12,250 nt of DNA, taken from the NCBI GenBank assembly GCA_017632095.1, contig JAGBSA010000274.1:1-12250 (forward strand), in the 5' to 3' direction. The position numbers were made by a program, and so were the translations under genes. Numbering within the stretch: the stretch's first letter is position 1; every line of letters begins with the position of its first letter. Below the pieces are notes generated by a model. It had not been told where the DNA came from, did not search any database, and saw only the letters and a program-made list of their open reading frames with translations. This document shows positions 1 to 7,371 of this stretch, piece after piece. The DNA is from Bacteroidales bacterium. Its GTDB lineage: Bacteria; Bacteroidota; Bacteroidia; Bacteroidales; P3.

Positions 1-315
1 AGCCTTGTGCAAACCATCAGGGGCATTGAATACACATCTTTCTTTGAATAAATTCAAGCTGTTTGCAAAAGCAACTACGCATCTGCCGCCATTGCCGCAC
101 ATCATACCACCTGAGCCATCGGGATTGAAGAACTGCATATCGAAATCAGCACTTTGACTTTCCTCCAACAAGATTAAGCCATCGCTTCCTATGCCATAAT
201 TGCGATGACACAGCCTTTGGATTTGGTCGATTTCAAGTTTTAATTTCTGCTTTCGATTATCTATAAGCACGAAATCATTTCCCGCTCCTTGGTATTTTGA
301 AAAGCGTATTTTCAT
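1..315 (-). CDS. dapF: Diaminopimelate epimerase, N-terminal 105 residues (cut by window edge)
   Basis: DapF interconverts LL- and meso-diaminopimelate in the cytoplasm, supplying meso-DAP for peptidoglycan and lysine synthesis. The visible part opens MKIRFSKYQGAGNDFVLID, the family N-terminus with the GAGNDF motif at residues 10-15. GIGSDGLIL follows at 41-49 and NPDGSGGMMCGNGGRC at 64-79, where Cys73 in MCGNGGR is the first of the two catalytic cysteines. The second cysteine lies beyond the window. The start is fixed by a 4-base overlap (ATGA on the coding strand) with the stop of the upstream outer-membrane protein gene, which implies translational coupling and one operon. Nothing visible is broken; only the right end of the gene is present. 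Confidence 0.95.
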   Translation of the reverse strand, partial: MKIRFSKYQGAGNDFVLIDNRKQKLKLEIDQIQRLCHRNYGIGSDGLILLEESQSADFDMQFFNPDGSGGMMCGNGGRCVVAFANSLNLFKERCVFNAPDGLHKA

Positions 316-1511
316 TTGTTGCTGAATTTATACATAAGGGTGATTCCCAAACGCCAATTACCAACTGATTCGTCCATTTTGTCGGTTAAATAATGTGCAT
401 TCGTATATTCGGCAATTGCAGACAAAAAGAAATCCTTTGTAAAGTTGAAATCTATTCTCGGAGCTACGCGATAAACACGGTCAATATGCATTCCAGAACC
501 GCAATTCACCAATCCGAGTTTATCACTCTTTGTATGCTCTGCGTATGCCGAAAAGAAAGCAGGTGTTATTCTTTGATTGCCTAAGTACGAAACTTCAAAC
601 CATATTGTTGAAGTGAGAGTCGGAATATATGAATATGGGTTTCCAATATTTGCAAAGTCCACATCTTGCTGATAACCGCCCAACATACAATAGTCATTCA
701 AGTTTTCACCATACACAGCTTGCAATCTGAAATCCCAATTCTTTGTTCTGTAATTCACAAATGCGTTTGCAGCATAACTTGTTACTGTTTCCTCATATTC
801 AAGAATTGGTTTCAATGTTTTCATTTCGCCAGTCAAACCTGCTAAAAGTCCGTTTTGACGGAATTGAATTTGCAAATTAAGCTCCGGAAGCATCGATCTG
901 TTCAACTGTCTGTAATCTCTGCCACCATCAACTCCTATAGAGGCATAATCCCTTTGCCAACCCAATGAACCGACAAGGGTAAGCGATTTTGCAATACGGT
1001 AATCTGCTCTTATGTGATTAACTCTCGAAAACGGGTGAAAAGGAGCTCCGTTATTCAATTCCTGCATTGTCGGCATCATTTCAGGAACGCAAAATACATT
1101 CCAACCATGTCCGAAAGTCAATGCAAGTTTTGACCAAGTCATTTTTACATTTGCTTGACGCAATCGAAGAAGGTGTATATTAGCATCTGATTGTCCTGTG
1201 AAATCTCCTTCAATGTTTCCGACAACTTTTGCATTCAATACATCATTCATAAAGATTCGTGTTCCGATTCTTGTCATCGATGCAGAGAAGTTGTGATTCC
1301 ATACTGCGTTTAGGTCTTTGCCGTAAGCATTTATAGAAGGTGCTGCTGGATAAAGACACAATAGACCGTCTCTTCCTTCAACGCATTGTCTGGAATTAAG
1401 ATAATACTGAGGGCTTACCCAACCGTACACCTCAAAATCAAATTTCTTTTCTTGCGAATAAGAAATCGCTGAAACGAAAAGACATATCAATAAAATAAGT
1501 CTTGATTTCAT
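312..1511 (-). CDS. Predicted outer-membrane beta-barrel (porin-like) protein
   Basis: This 399-residue protein begins with a Sec signal peptide (MKSRLILLICLFVSAISYSQ, likely cut near residue 20). The rest is rich in alternating aromatic/polar strands typical of a beta barrel, such as FDFEVYGWVSPQYYL near 24-38, and ends in a strand LGITLMYKFSNK. The segment with NIEGDF and LRLRQANVKM, about residues 98-125, resembles the early strands of DcaP-like porins, though I cannot assign a family by eye. Two cysteines (43 and 52) bracket a short loop and could form a disulfide. It follows the Mpv17-like gene by 22 bases and overlaps dapF by 4, so it is probably co-transcribed with both. The transported substrate is unknown; the beta-barrel call is an inference from composition and strand pattern. 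Confidence 0.75.
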   Translation of the reverse strand: MKSRLILLICLFVSAISYSQEKKFDFEVYGWVSPQYYLNSRQCVEGRDGLLCLYPAAPSINAYGKDLNAVWNHNFSASMTRIGTRIFMNDVLNAKVVGNIEGDFTGQSDANIHLLRLRQANVKMTWSKLALTFGHGWNVFCVPEMMPTMQELNNGAPFHPFSRVNHIRADYRIAKSLTLVGSLGWQRDYASIGVDGGRDYRQLNRSMLPELNLQIQFRQNGLLAGLTGEMKTLKPILEYEETVTSYAANAFVNYRTKNWDFRLQAVYGENLNDYCMLGGYQQDVDFANIGNPYSYIPTLTSTIWFEVSYLGNQRITPAFFSAYAEHTKSDKLGLVNCGSGMHIDRVYRVAPRIDFNFTKDFFLSAIAEYTNAHYLTDKMDESVGNWRLGITLMYKFSNK

Positions 1512-1533
1512 AATATTAAATCTTTGTTTTATT

Positions 1534-2232
1534 TTACTTTTTCTTCATATTGGCAATAGAAAGTATGATTCCCAATGCCACTCCCAACAATGCAGCGAAC
1601 AAAACTCTGTATTGAGCAGGCAAAAGGAAAGTAATTGTATGAGCAGGATACCAAAAGAATGGTATCGTTTTCATGAATACAAAATTCCATTGCACTTTCC
1701 AATTCAAGTTTTCGAAAATTTGACCAAATGGAATCGGTGAAAAGAATCCTTTTAGTGTACCTCCGGTGTTCAGAATGTGGGTATCGGTGATTTTATGCAC
1801 TGTCATAAATACAGGAGCAAAGAATGTATTCATCAAAACTGAAACAGTAAGTGCGTAAATAACTTGAATACCGAAGCATTGTCCTGATATATTCAACGGA
1901 TTTATGTCAAGACCGAAGTAATTCAACACCTTGAAACTACCACTTGAAAATACGGTCATTGCAATTGTGATTCCAACTCCAAGTATTCCCCAAACCAAAG
2001 CACGAGGTAAAACTCCGAATCCTTTTTGATTGTAAACGCCTTTGCCTATTCTCAATCCGATACACTCTCCTACTGTTGCAAGAACTCCGAATTTAAGAAA
2101 TGCCAATACGAAATAACGCCAGTCGCCAGCCTTACTCCAATCCATAAACCAAGTGTTAAGAGGCCCTTTTACAACAAAAAGAGCTACAACGGCTGCACAA
2201 ACAGCCACAAAAATCAAATCTTTTTTCTTCAT
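1534..2232 (-). CDS. Mpv17/PMP22-like integral membrane protein
   Basis: A 232-residue polytopic membrane protein with hydrophobic segments near residues 5-21, 39-58, 76-95, 120-140 and 203-227, and Lys-rich ends. The C-terminal stretch 192-226 carries WYP, then F202, P205 (LLPAQYR), R209 and ILS at 222-225. This follows the pattern WP..Q..NF..VP...R......W..LS of the eukaryotic Mpv17/PMP22 family. The region FAPVFMTVHKI at 138-148 matches the family's earlier P-V segment. Mpv17 proteins form inner-membrane channels in mitochondria and peroxisomal/vacuolar membrane proteins elsewhere; the role of bacterial members is not known to me. It lies 71 bases after a small two-helix membrane protein gene and 22 bases before a porin-like gene. 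Family assignment rests on motif reading, not a profile search. Confidence 0.7.
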   Translation of the reverse strand: MKKKDLIFVAVCAAVVALFVVKGPLNTWFMDWSKAGDWRYFVLAFLKFGVLATVGECIGLRIGKGVYNQKGFGVLPRALVWGILGVGITIAMTVFSSGSFKVLNYFGLDINPLNISGQCFGIQVIYALTVSVLMNTFFAPVFMTVHKITDTHILNTGGTLKGFFSPIPFGQIFENLNWKVQWNFVFMKTIPFFWYPAHTITFLLPAQYRVLFAALLGVALGIILSIANMKKK

Positions 2233-2260
2233 TGTTTTTCTTTTATTTTACAAAAATGGA

Positions 2261-2291
2261 ATACCTAATGAGAGAATCTACTCTTAGGTAT
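2261..2291 (-). other. Hairpin between two membrane-protein genes
   Basis: Arms ATACCTAA (2261-2268) and TTAGGTAT (2284-2291) are perfectly complementary. They extend past one unpaired base into GAG (2270-2272) and CTC (2281-2283), leaving an 8-base loop. On the coding strand the stem is followed by TCCATTTTTG rather than an immediate U run, so it may be a weak terminator, a processing site or an mRNA-stability element separating the 83-aa gene from the Mpv17-like gene. Confidence 0.45.
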
Positions 2292-2303
2292 ATTGAAATA
2301 GAA

Positions 2304-2555
2304 TTATAATTCAGGGTTTTCGTCTTGTGTTTCAACAACTTGTTTCTCTGTCTTTTCCTTCTCTAATGAAACAATTTTACGACATAGTGAAGAAACCATA
2401 GCTATTAAGTAGATAAGAATAGCCATAACCACAACAAGACCAAGCCAAAACTTGAAATCAACCTTATCCGGATAGTATTGGAAAATCCACATTACAACTA
2501 TCAACACTGCGGCTGCAAAAGCCTTCAAAGTATTTTTAACAAAGAATTTATTCAT
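2304..2555 (-). CDS. Small two-helix membrane protein of unknown function
   Basis: An 83-residue protein starting MNKFFVKNTLKAF. It has two predicted membrane helices (about residues 10-26 and 37-55) followed by a charged, Glu/Lys-rich tail from about residue 60 (SLEKEKTEKQ). An upstream in-frame TTG at 2567 could add four residues, but the ATG at 2555 is preferred because it gives a normal membrane-protein N-terminus. A -7 box lies 33 bases upstream of the ATG, making this the probable first gene of the operon running to dapF. I do not recognise the family. The tail is probably cytoplasmic and could be a protein-protein contact, but nothing in the sequence specifies a partner. Confidence 0.7.
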   Translation of the reverse strand: MNKFFVKNTLKAFAAAVLIVVMWIFQYYPDKVDFKFWLGLVVVMAILIYLIAMVSSLCRKIVSLEKEKTEKQVVETQDENPEL

Positions 2556-2587
2556 CTGAACTTTCAATTATTTTTACAAAACAATTG

Positions 2588-2595
2588 CAAAAATA
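2588..2595 (-). promoter_or_regulatory. Bacteroidota -7 box for the 2555-to-dapF operon
   Basis: The coding strand reads TATTTTTG, fitting TAnnTTTG, 33 bases upstream of the ATG at 2555. No TTTG -33 element is visible at the expected 19-base spacing, so strength is uncertain. Confidence 0.5.
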
Positions 2596-2671
2596 CAACA
2601 AAAAAACGACAAGTCTGTTTTTGATACTATGTTTTTACTACTAAGTATAATCTATTCAAGGTAGTTAAACA

Positions 2672-3871
2672 CTATAATATTTTGCGAATTACTTTATCTA
2701 CCTTTTCGTAAAACAAATCGTTATAGCCTTGATGTGAAAATCTTATCTTACCTTCTTTGTCTATTATGAAGATTGTAGGATATGAATAAATAAGATAGCT
2801 TTCCTCTATCGTCTTTCGTTTAACTCCACACAAATGATAGCTCAACTTTCTTTTGTTTGCAAACTCTCTTAGTTCGTTATTGTCAAATTGATTATCAATA
2901 GGATTTATTGCAACTATCTTTAAGTCTTCTGATGCTATATTTTGATACAATTTCTCTAAGTCTTGCAACATCAGCATACAAGGAGGGCAGATATTATAGT
3001 AGAATGCAACAACTAATACTTTATCATTCAACTCTTTTGTATCGATTCGCTCGCCATTATAGTCTGTTGCAACAAAGTTTTCCGCAAAATTGCCATAAGC
3101 TAACGAACGATGAGCCTTCTCTTGTTCTATCCACTCTTTTTCTAATGCTGAAACAGACATATATTTCAACTTTTGAACATTATTGCTTGCCTCATACACA
3201 AAACGATTCTCAAGAAATGGTGATTCTGTGTTAAATCTTGTATAATTGATTTGTAAATTTTGCACATAAACTTTGTCGTTTGAAGCATTTGAAATAAAGA
3301 TAGTATGCAGTTTTTCTACTATATAATTTGACGGATTGATAAAAAAGACATCTTCTTGTTTCGTATTATCCTCATGATTCACAAAACGACGAATTCGTTT
3401 GTAGGGAATTTCGTCAATCAATGTATCTTTAAGCAATTTAAGTTCTTGATTCTTATTTTTCTTATCAAAAGGCGTTTTTGCAAATGAGTATGGGTGAAGC
3501 ACATATTTGTCAATCATTGGGAGGAATCTTTGTTTATCTTCCTTCTCATACTGAAAAGCCAATCCTTGTTCAAAATCTACAACAGTAAATTGACTATTGT
3601 TATAATATTGTTGAAACTCCTCTTTATTGTTACTTAATTGTAGAAGATTGAACATAGGTAAAGAGTTTTTTGTCTTCGCCTTTTTGTAATACACTTTTTG
3701 AGAATATTGCTTTCTTCCTTTATCACACTTGAATATTACCGAAGCCTCATAATAAGCAGACTTGATTCGAGCAGCCTCTTTGTTGCAAGCCTCTGTCAAT
3801 TTCAACAATTCATCGGCATGCAAAGCTGTGGAAAATAATAGCAACAAAGCAATGGTATAGAGTTTCTTCAT
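2672..3871 (-). CDS. Exported TlpA-like thioredoxin-fold protein with N-terminal extra domain
   Basis: This 399-residue protein has a Sec signal peptide (MKKLYTIALLLLFSTALHA, cut near residue 19) and acts outside the cytoplasm. Residues about 20-250 form a beta-rich domain I do not recognise, which looks like the substrate-binding N-terminal regions of Bacteroidota TlpA proteins. Residues about 260-399 form a TlpA/AhpC-type thioredoxin fold: NFAENFVATDYNG entry strand, active-site CPPC at 295-298 (NICPPCM), VAINPID at about 320-326, and the cis-proline motif YPTIF with Pro365, then IDKEGKI. Both redox cysteines and the cis-Pro are intact, so thiol-disulfide activity is expected. No lipobox is seen, suggesting a periplasmic protein. 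It is flanked by its own promoter and by the next operon's promoter, so it appears monocistronic. No clear terminator follows it. Its redox partner is unknown. Confidence 0.85.
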   Translation of the reverse strand: MKKLYTIALLLLFSTALHADELLKLTEACNKEAARIKSAYYEASVIFKCDKGRKQYSQKVYYKKAKTKNSLPMFNLLQLSNNKEEFQQYYNNSQFTVVDFEQGLAFQYEKEDKQRFLPMIDKYVLHPYSFAKTPFDKKNKNQELKLLKDTLIDEIPYKRIRRFVNHEDNTKQEDVFFINPSNYIVEKLHTIFISNASNDKVYVQNLQINYTRFNTESPFLENRFVYEASNNVQKLKYMSVSALEKEWIEQEKAHRSLAYGNFAENFVATDYNGERIDTKELNDKVLVVAFYYNICPPCMLMLQDLEKLYQNIASEDLKIVAINPIDNQFDNNELREFANKRKLSYHLCGVKRKTIEESYLIYSYPTIFIIDKEGKIRFSHQGYNDLFYEKVDKVIRKIL

Positions 3872-3902
3872 ATGATTTTCGCTTAATTTGATTTAATGTT
3901 TG

Positions 3903-3931
3903 CAAAGTTATGATTGTTATTCGTTTTACAA
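3903..3931 (-). promoter_or_regulatory. Promoter of the TlpA-like gene
   Basis: The coding strand carries TAACTTTG (3903-3910), an exact TAnnTTTG -7 box, with TTG (3929-3931) 18 bases further upstream as a partial -33 element. The -7 box sits 31 bases before the ATG at 3871. Confidence 0.65.
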
Positions 3932-3987
3932 GACAATAGATATGCTAATCCAACAAAACAAACAATCGAAAAAACATTTTGTCAATT

Positions 3988-4094
3988 CAAGTCTTGACTT
4001 GCGTAAAATAAAACGGCGTTTTAGAAAATTAAAACAAAGAATTAGTAAAACAAAACGGCGTTTTGGTAAATTGAAACGGCGTTTTATTTATTAT
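3988..4094. repeat. 21-bp-phased array of palindromic cores in a gene-free gap
   Basis: Region 3872-4202 (331 bases) has no convincing gene. It contains four consecutive 21-base units (4011-4031, 4032-4052, 4053-4073, 4074-4094), each beginning AAAC. Units 1, 3 and 4 share AAACGGCGTTTT, whose arms AAACG and CGTTT pair around a central G; unit 2 is degenerate. A separate inverted repeat CAAGTC-TT-GACTTG lies at 3988-4001. Palindrome centres fall at about 3994.5, 4016, 4058 and 4079, i.e. at multiples of about 21 bp, two helical turns, so all face the same side of the DNA. The array sits between the pnp terminator and the TlpA-gene promoter. It could be an operator array upstream of that promoter or a decayed tandem repeat. 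Function is unknown. Confidence 0.8.
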
Positions 4095-4140
4095 GATATT
4101 TTATGTTAGAAAATATTATTCAAAAAGCGTAAATGCGCAC

Positions 4141-4173
4141 AAAAGAAAAAGGAACCCAAAATTGGATTCCTTT
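4141..4173 (-). terminator. Rho-independent terminator of pnp
   Basis: On the coding strand AAAGGAATCCAA (4173-4162) pairs with TTGGGTTCCTTT (4159-4148) with one G-U/mismatch position and a 2-base gap, followed by a T-rich tail toward 4141. It begins 30 bases after the pnp stop. Confidence 0.85.
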
Positions 4174-4202
4174 CTCACATTATGTTATTTCGGATTAATT
4201 CT

Positions 4203-6392
4203 TTAATCGTTTGATTTTGGTTGATTAGGTCTTGGTGCGTGGGGTTTTGAAGGGCGTTGTGGTTTTGGCTCAACGTATCCTTCTGGTTTTGGAGTTAGAA
4301 CTCTGTGTGACAATTTGAATTTTCCAGTCTTTTTGTCTACATCTACCAATTTAACATTTACATGATCTCCAACCTTCAATACATCTTCTACGTTATCCAC
4401 TCTGTTCCAAGAAATCTCACTTACATGCAACAATCCATCTTTTCCCGGCAAGAATTCAACGAATGCTCCAAATGGTTGTATGTTTTTAACTGTTCCTTCG
4501 TAAACTTCACCGATTTCAGGCACTGCAACAATACCTTTAATTCTCTTGATAGCAGCATCTATGCCCTCTTTGTTTACTGAAGATATTTCTACAACACCTT
4601 GTTCGTTTACTTCCTCGATTGTGATTATCGTATTGGTATCTTTTTGTATCTCTTGGATTATCTTACCTTGTGGTCCGATAATTGCACCTATGAATTCCTT
4701 AGCTACAACCATCTTTATAACTCTTGGAACGTTTGGTTTGTAATCTTCTCTTGGTGCTGGGATTGTATCCTCTATTATATTTAGGATATGCATTCTTCCT
4801 TCGTTTGCTTGGGCAAGAGCTTTTGCCAAAATGTCATAAGACAATCCGTCGCACTTAATATCCATTTGACATGCTGTAATACCATCTCTTGTTCCTGTTA
4901 CTTTGAAGTCCATATCTCCTAAGTGGTCTTCGTCTCCCAAAATGTCTGAAAGAACTGCCCAATTGCCGTTCTTCTCTATCAGACCCATTGCTATACCAGA
5001 CACAGGTTTTGTAATCTTAACACCAGCGTCCATTAGAGCCAAACAACCTGCGCAAACAGTTGCCATAGATGAAGATCCGTTTGATTCCAATATGTCTGAA
5101 ACCAATCTGATTGTGTAAGGGCATTCTTCTTCTGAAGGTATCACTTGTTTCAAAGCACGCATCGCAAGGTTTCCGTGACCGATTTCACGTCTTGATGTGC
5201 TACCTGAACGTTTTACTTCTCCTGTTGAGAATCCTGGGAAGTTGTAATGCAATATGAAGTTGTTCTTTCCTTCTACCATTGCACCGTCTATTATTTGTTC
5301 ATCAAGCTTTGTACCAAGTGTACAAGTGGTTAATGATTGTGTTTCGCCTCTTGTGAAGATTGCACTACCGTGTGGAGTTGGCAAATAACTTACTTCTGCC
5401 CATATAGGTCTGATTTCATTCAATTGTCTTCCGTCAAGACGAACTCTTTCTTGCAATACCATATCACGCATCGCTTCTTTCTCTACGTCGTGGAAGTAAC
5501 GACCTATCATGAATGCTTTTTCTGTTGCCTCTTCTTCGCTTAGGGTTGCTATGAATTCTTGTTTTATTGCTTCAAATCCTTCTCCTCTTTCAGATTTTGA
5601 CTTGATTCCTTTCTTTGCAAAGTCATAGCATTTTTGGTAAACGGCTTCGTGAAGTTTTGCTTTTAGCTCTAAGTCGTTTTCTTCGTGACAATATTCTCTC
5701 TTTTGAGTTTTTCCAACCATTTCGGTCAATTCATTCAATGCTTGACAGTGCAATCTGATAGACGCATGTGCCTTTTTCAAAGCTTCTAACATCACATCCT
5801 CTGACACTTCCTTCATTTCACCCTCAACCATCATGATATTGTCGTAAGTAGCTGCAACTACCAAGTCCAATTCTGCTCTTTCCATTTGAGCATAATCTGG
5901 ATTGATAACAAATTCTCCATCAATCAATGCTATCCTACATTCAGATACTGGTCCATTGAAAGGAATATCACTCACTGCTAGGGCTGCTGATGCTGCCAAT
6001 GCTGCAAGTGCATCAGGTGGATTGGATTGATCTCCTGATATTAAGGAAACTTGAACTTGTACCTCTGCGTGAAAATCATCTGGGAACAAAGGTCTGAGTG
6101 CTCTATCTATAAGTCTTGATATCAATATTTCGTATTCACTTGGGCGAGCTTCTCTTTTGAAAAATCCACCTGGAAATCGTCCCATTGCGGCATACTTTTC
6201 TTGATAATCAACCGTCAATGGCATAAAATCAACATTTTCTCCTGCTTCTTTCTTTGCACAAACAGTAGCAAGTATCATTGTGTCTCCCATTCTTACAACG
6301 GCAGAACCATCAGCTTGTTTTGCTAACTTGCCTGTTTCAATTTCAATTTCTCTTCCGTCTTCCAATTTGAAGACTTTCTTTGTTCCTAACAT
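4203..6392 (-). CDS. pnp: Polyribonucleotide nucleotidyltransferase (PNPase)
   Basis: PNPase degrades RNA 3' to 5' by phosphorolysis, releasing nucleoside diphosphates, as a cytoplasmic homotrimer. From the chosen ATG (729 residues): first RNase PH domain about 5-140 ([10 protein letters not shown] at 77-86), helical linker about 145-250, second RNase PH domain about 315-540 with FTRGET (346-351), [10 protein letters not shown] (401-410), [11 protein letters not shown] (432-442) and the catalytic Asp-rich [15 protein letters not shown] (482-496). A KH domain follows (GxxG loop GPQG at 573-576), then an S1 domain (about 628-697) and a Pro/Lys-rich tail of about 30 residues. Upstream in-frame ATG (6446) and GTG (6473) codons exist, but the GTG lies at the rpsO terminator. 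The 6392 start aligns with the family N-terminus ([16 protein letters not shown]). It follows rpsO, the classic gene order. No strong promoter is evident. Confidence 0.97.
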   Translation of the reverse strand: MLGTKKVFKLEDGREIEIETGKLAKQADGSAVVRMGDTMILATVCAKKEAGENVDFMPLTVDYQEKYAAMGRFPGGFFKREARPSEYEILISRLIDRALRPLFPDDFHAEVQVQVSLISGDQSNPPDALAALAASAALAVSDIPFNGPVSECRIALIDGEFVINPDYAQMERAELDLVVAATYDNIMMVEGEMKEVSEDVMLEALKKAHASIRLHCQALNELTEMVGKTQKREYCHEENDLELKAKLHEAVYQKCYDFAKKGIKSKSERGEGFEAIKQEFIATLSEEEATEKAFMIGRYFHDVEKEAMRDMVLQERVRLDGRQLNEIRPIWAEVSYLPTPHGSAIFTRGETQSLTTCTLGTKLDEQIIDGAMVEGKNNFILHYNFPGFSTGEVKRSGSTSRREIGHGNLAMRALKQVIPSEEECPYTIRLVSDILESNGSSSMATVCAGCLALMDAGVKITKPVSGIAMGLIEKNGNWAVLSDILGDEDHLGDMDFKVTGTRDGITACQMDIKCDGLSYDILAKALAQANEGRMHILNIIEDTIPAPREDYKPNVPRVIKMVVAKEFIGAIIGPQGKIIQEIQKDTNTIITIEEVNEQGVVEISSVNKEGIDAAIKRIKGIVAVPEIGEVYEGTVKNIQPFGAFVEFLPGKDGLLHVSEISWNRVDNVEDVLKVGDHVNVKLVDVDKKTGKFKLSHRVLTPKPEGYVEPKPQRPSKPHAPRPNQPKSND

Positions 6393-6417
6393 TACTTTAC
6401 TTTTTCTTTTAACCTCT

Positions 6418-6437
6418 TCCAAGTGGAGCGGCTTGGA
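6418..6437 (-). other. Possible pnp leader hairpin
   Basis: TCCAAG (6418-6423) and CTTGGA (6432-6437) form a perfect 6-bp stem with an 8-base loop, 25 bases before the preferred pnp start. If translation starts at 6392 this lies in the leader. pnp leaders of enterobacteria hold an RNase III-processed hairpin for autoregulation; whether this small stem does the same is speculation. Confidence 0.3.
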
Positions 6438-6473
6438 CTTTTTCATCTTTACTTTTGCTCCAATATACAACAC

Positions 6474-6506
6474 AAAAAAGGCAATTAGCCTCTAATTGCC
6501 TTTTTT
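6474..6506 (-). terminator. Rho-independent terminator of rpsO
   Basis: A perfect 15-bp stem (6474-6488 with 6492-6506), loop of three bases, A run on one side and T run on the other. On the coding strand it sits 25 bases after the rpsO stop. The symmetrical A/T flanks mean it could stop transcription in both directions. Some read-through probably feeds pnp. Confidence 0.9.
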
Positions 6507-6531
6507 CTTTCTTTACTACCTTGTCGAAAGT

Positions 6532-6801
6532 TTACTTTCTGATACCCAATTGCTTGATAAGCTCACGGTATTTTTCTATATCTTGAGCTTTAAGGTAGTC
6601 CAACAAACGTCTTCTCTTTCCTACTAGATTCACAAGTGCTCGTTTTGTGAACATATCTTTGTGATTCTCTTTAACATGTTGAGTAAGCTTTTGAATTCTA
6701 AATGTAAACAAAGCTATTTGAGACTCTGTTGAACCTGTGTCAGCTTCACTTTTGCCATATTGAGCAAAAATTTCTTTCTTTTTGTCGGCTGTCAAATACA
6801 T
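6532..6801 (-). CDS. rpsO: 30S ribosomal protein S15
   Basis: S15 binds 16S rRNA early in assembly of the small subunit platform and forms an intersubunit bridge. The 89-residue length is standard. The family signature is plain: TGSTESQIALFTFRIQKLTQHV at about 22-43, HKDMFTKRALVNLVGKRRRLLDYL at about 47-70, ending KYRELIKQLGIRK. A consensus promoter lies upstream and a strong terminator downstream, and pnp follows, as in most bacteria. S15 autoregulates through its own mRNA leader in several phyla; the leader here (about 6852-6802) is short and A/T-rich and I see no recognisable S15-binding fold. Confidence 0.98.
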   Translation of the reverse strand: MYLTADKKKEIFAQYGKSEADTGSTESQIALFTFRIQKLTQHVKENHKDMFTKRALVNLVGKRRRLLDYLKAQDIEKYRELIKQLGIRK

Positions 6802-6858
6802 ATTTACCTAACTTAATATTTTATTTTAATACTTTCTACTATTCTCCCTACGAGTTTG

Positions 6859-6889
6859 CAAAGGTACAACTTTTTTTGAAATTAGCAAA
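6859..6889 (-). promoter_or_regulatory. Strong Bacteroidota promoter of rpsO
   Basis: The coding strand has TTTG (6889-6886), 19 bases, then TACCTTTG (6866-6859): an exact match to the Bacteroides consensus TTTG-N19-TAnnTTTG. The -7 box ends 58 bases before the rpsO ATG. Confidence 0.85.
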
Positions 6890-6909
6890 ACATTCTTGAT
6901 TTTTCTCTA

Positions 6910-7305
6910 TCAAAGTTTTATTTTTTTCTTTCCAAGAGTTATTCCTCCCAATGCAAGAATCGCTCCAACGGAATCGGCAAATAAATCACTCAATGCAAAA
7001 TTCCTCTCACACCATTGGTGTGTCAATGCTTGCAAAACTTCTGTAAAAAAGCCAAATACAAATGTGAGCAAAAACGATATTAGCATTATTTTCTTATCTT
7101 CAAAACTCAATCGTTGCTTAACAAAAAAGAACGTAAGAAAACAAAATCCACCAAAAAGACTACAATGAACCAACTTGTCTAAATGTGGAATGCTTATAAT
7201 TTTTTGACTACTTGAAGAAAACAAACCTTGTGGAAGTAGCAATAATACAAAAATTAAGGCTATCCAAAAGAAAAATGCAAAATTAACAATTATGTTTTTT
7301 TTCAT
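6910..7305 (-). CDS. VanZ-family membrane protein
   Basis: A 131-residue protein with about four membrane helices (near 7-25, 48-63, 72-90 and 107-123). It holds the VanZ-family signature residues PHLDKLVH (40-47), GFFTEVLQ (85-92) and, after R101, DLFADSVGA (107-115). VanZ proteins are small membrane proteins; the founding member gives low-level teicoplanin resistance, but most chromosomal homologues have no known role, and resistance should not be inferred here. The start is set at the ATG of 7305; a GTG one codon upstream is less likely. The gene begins 14 bases after the stem of the gcvH terminator and has no promoter of its own, so it is probably expressed by read-through from gcvH. Confidence 0.88.
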   Translation of the reverse strand: MKKNIIVNFAFFFWIALIFVLLLLPQGLFSSSSQKIISIPHLDKLVHCSLFGGFCFLTFFFVKQRLSFEDKKIMLISFLLTFVFGFFTEVLQALTHQWCERNFALSDLFADSVGAILALGGITLGKKKIKL

Positions 7306-7311
7306 CACTTA

Positions 7312-7356
7312 AAATAAAAAGACTGCTCGAAATAATGAAATACTTCGAGCAGTCTT
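7312..7356 (-). terminator. Strong terminator after gcvH, just before the VanZ gene
   Basis: AAGACTGCTCGAA and its exact complement (7319-7331 and 7344-7356) form a 13-bp stem with a 12-base loop, followed on the coding strand by TTTTTATTTT. It starts 16 bases after the gcvH stop and its U-tract ends only about 7 bases before the VanZ ATG. Confidence 0.92.
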
Positions 7357-7371
7357 AAATTTTCAATCGAA

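Noticed and set aside
3988..4094. CRISPR-like array
   Set aside because: Units are 21 bp with no unique spacers of normal size and no cas genes nearby; it is a short phased tandem repeat.
4362..5543. Several plus-strand open frames inside pnp
   Set aside because: They lie wholly opposite a strongly conserved gene, show no recognisable domain and have no promoter; antisense shadows.
6910..7305. Possible glycopeptide-resistance gene (VanZ)
   Set aside because: Only VanZ family membership is visible. There is no vanS/R/H/A/X context and most chromosomal VanZ homologues have no resistance role.
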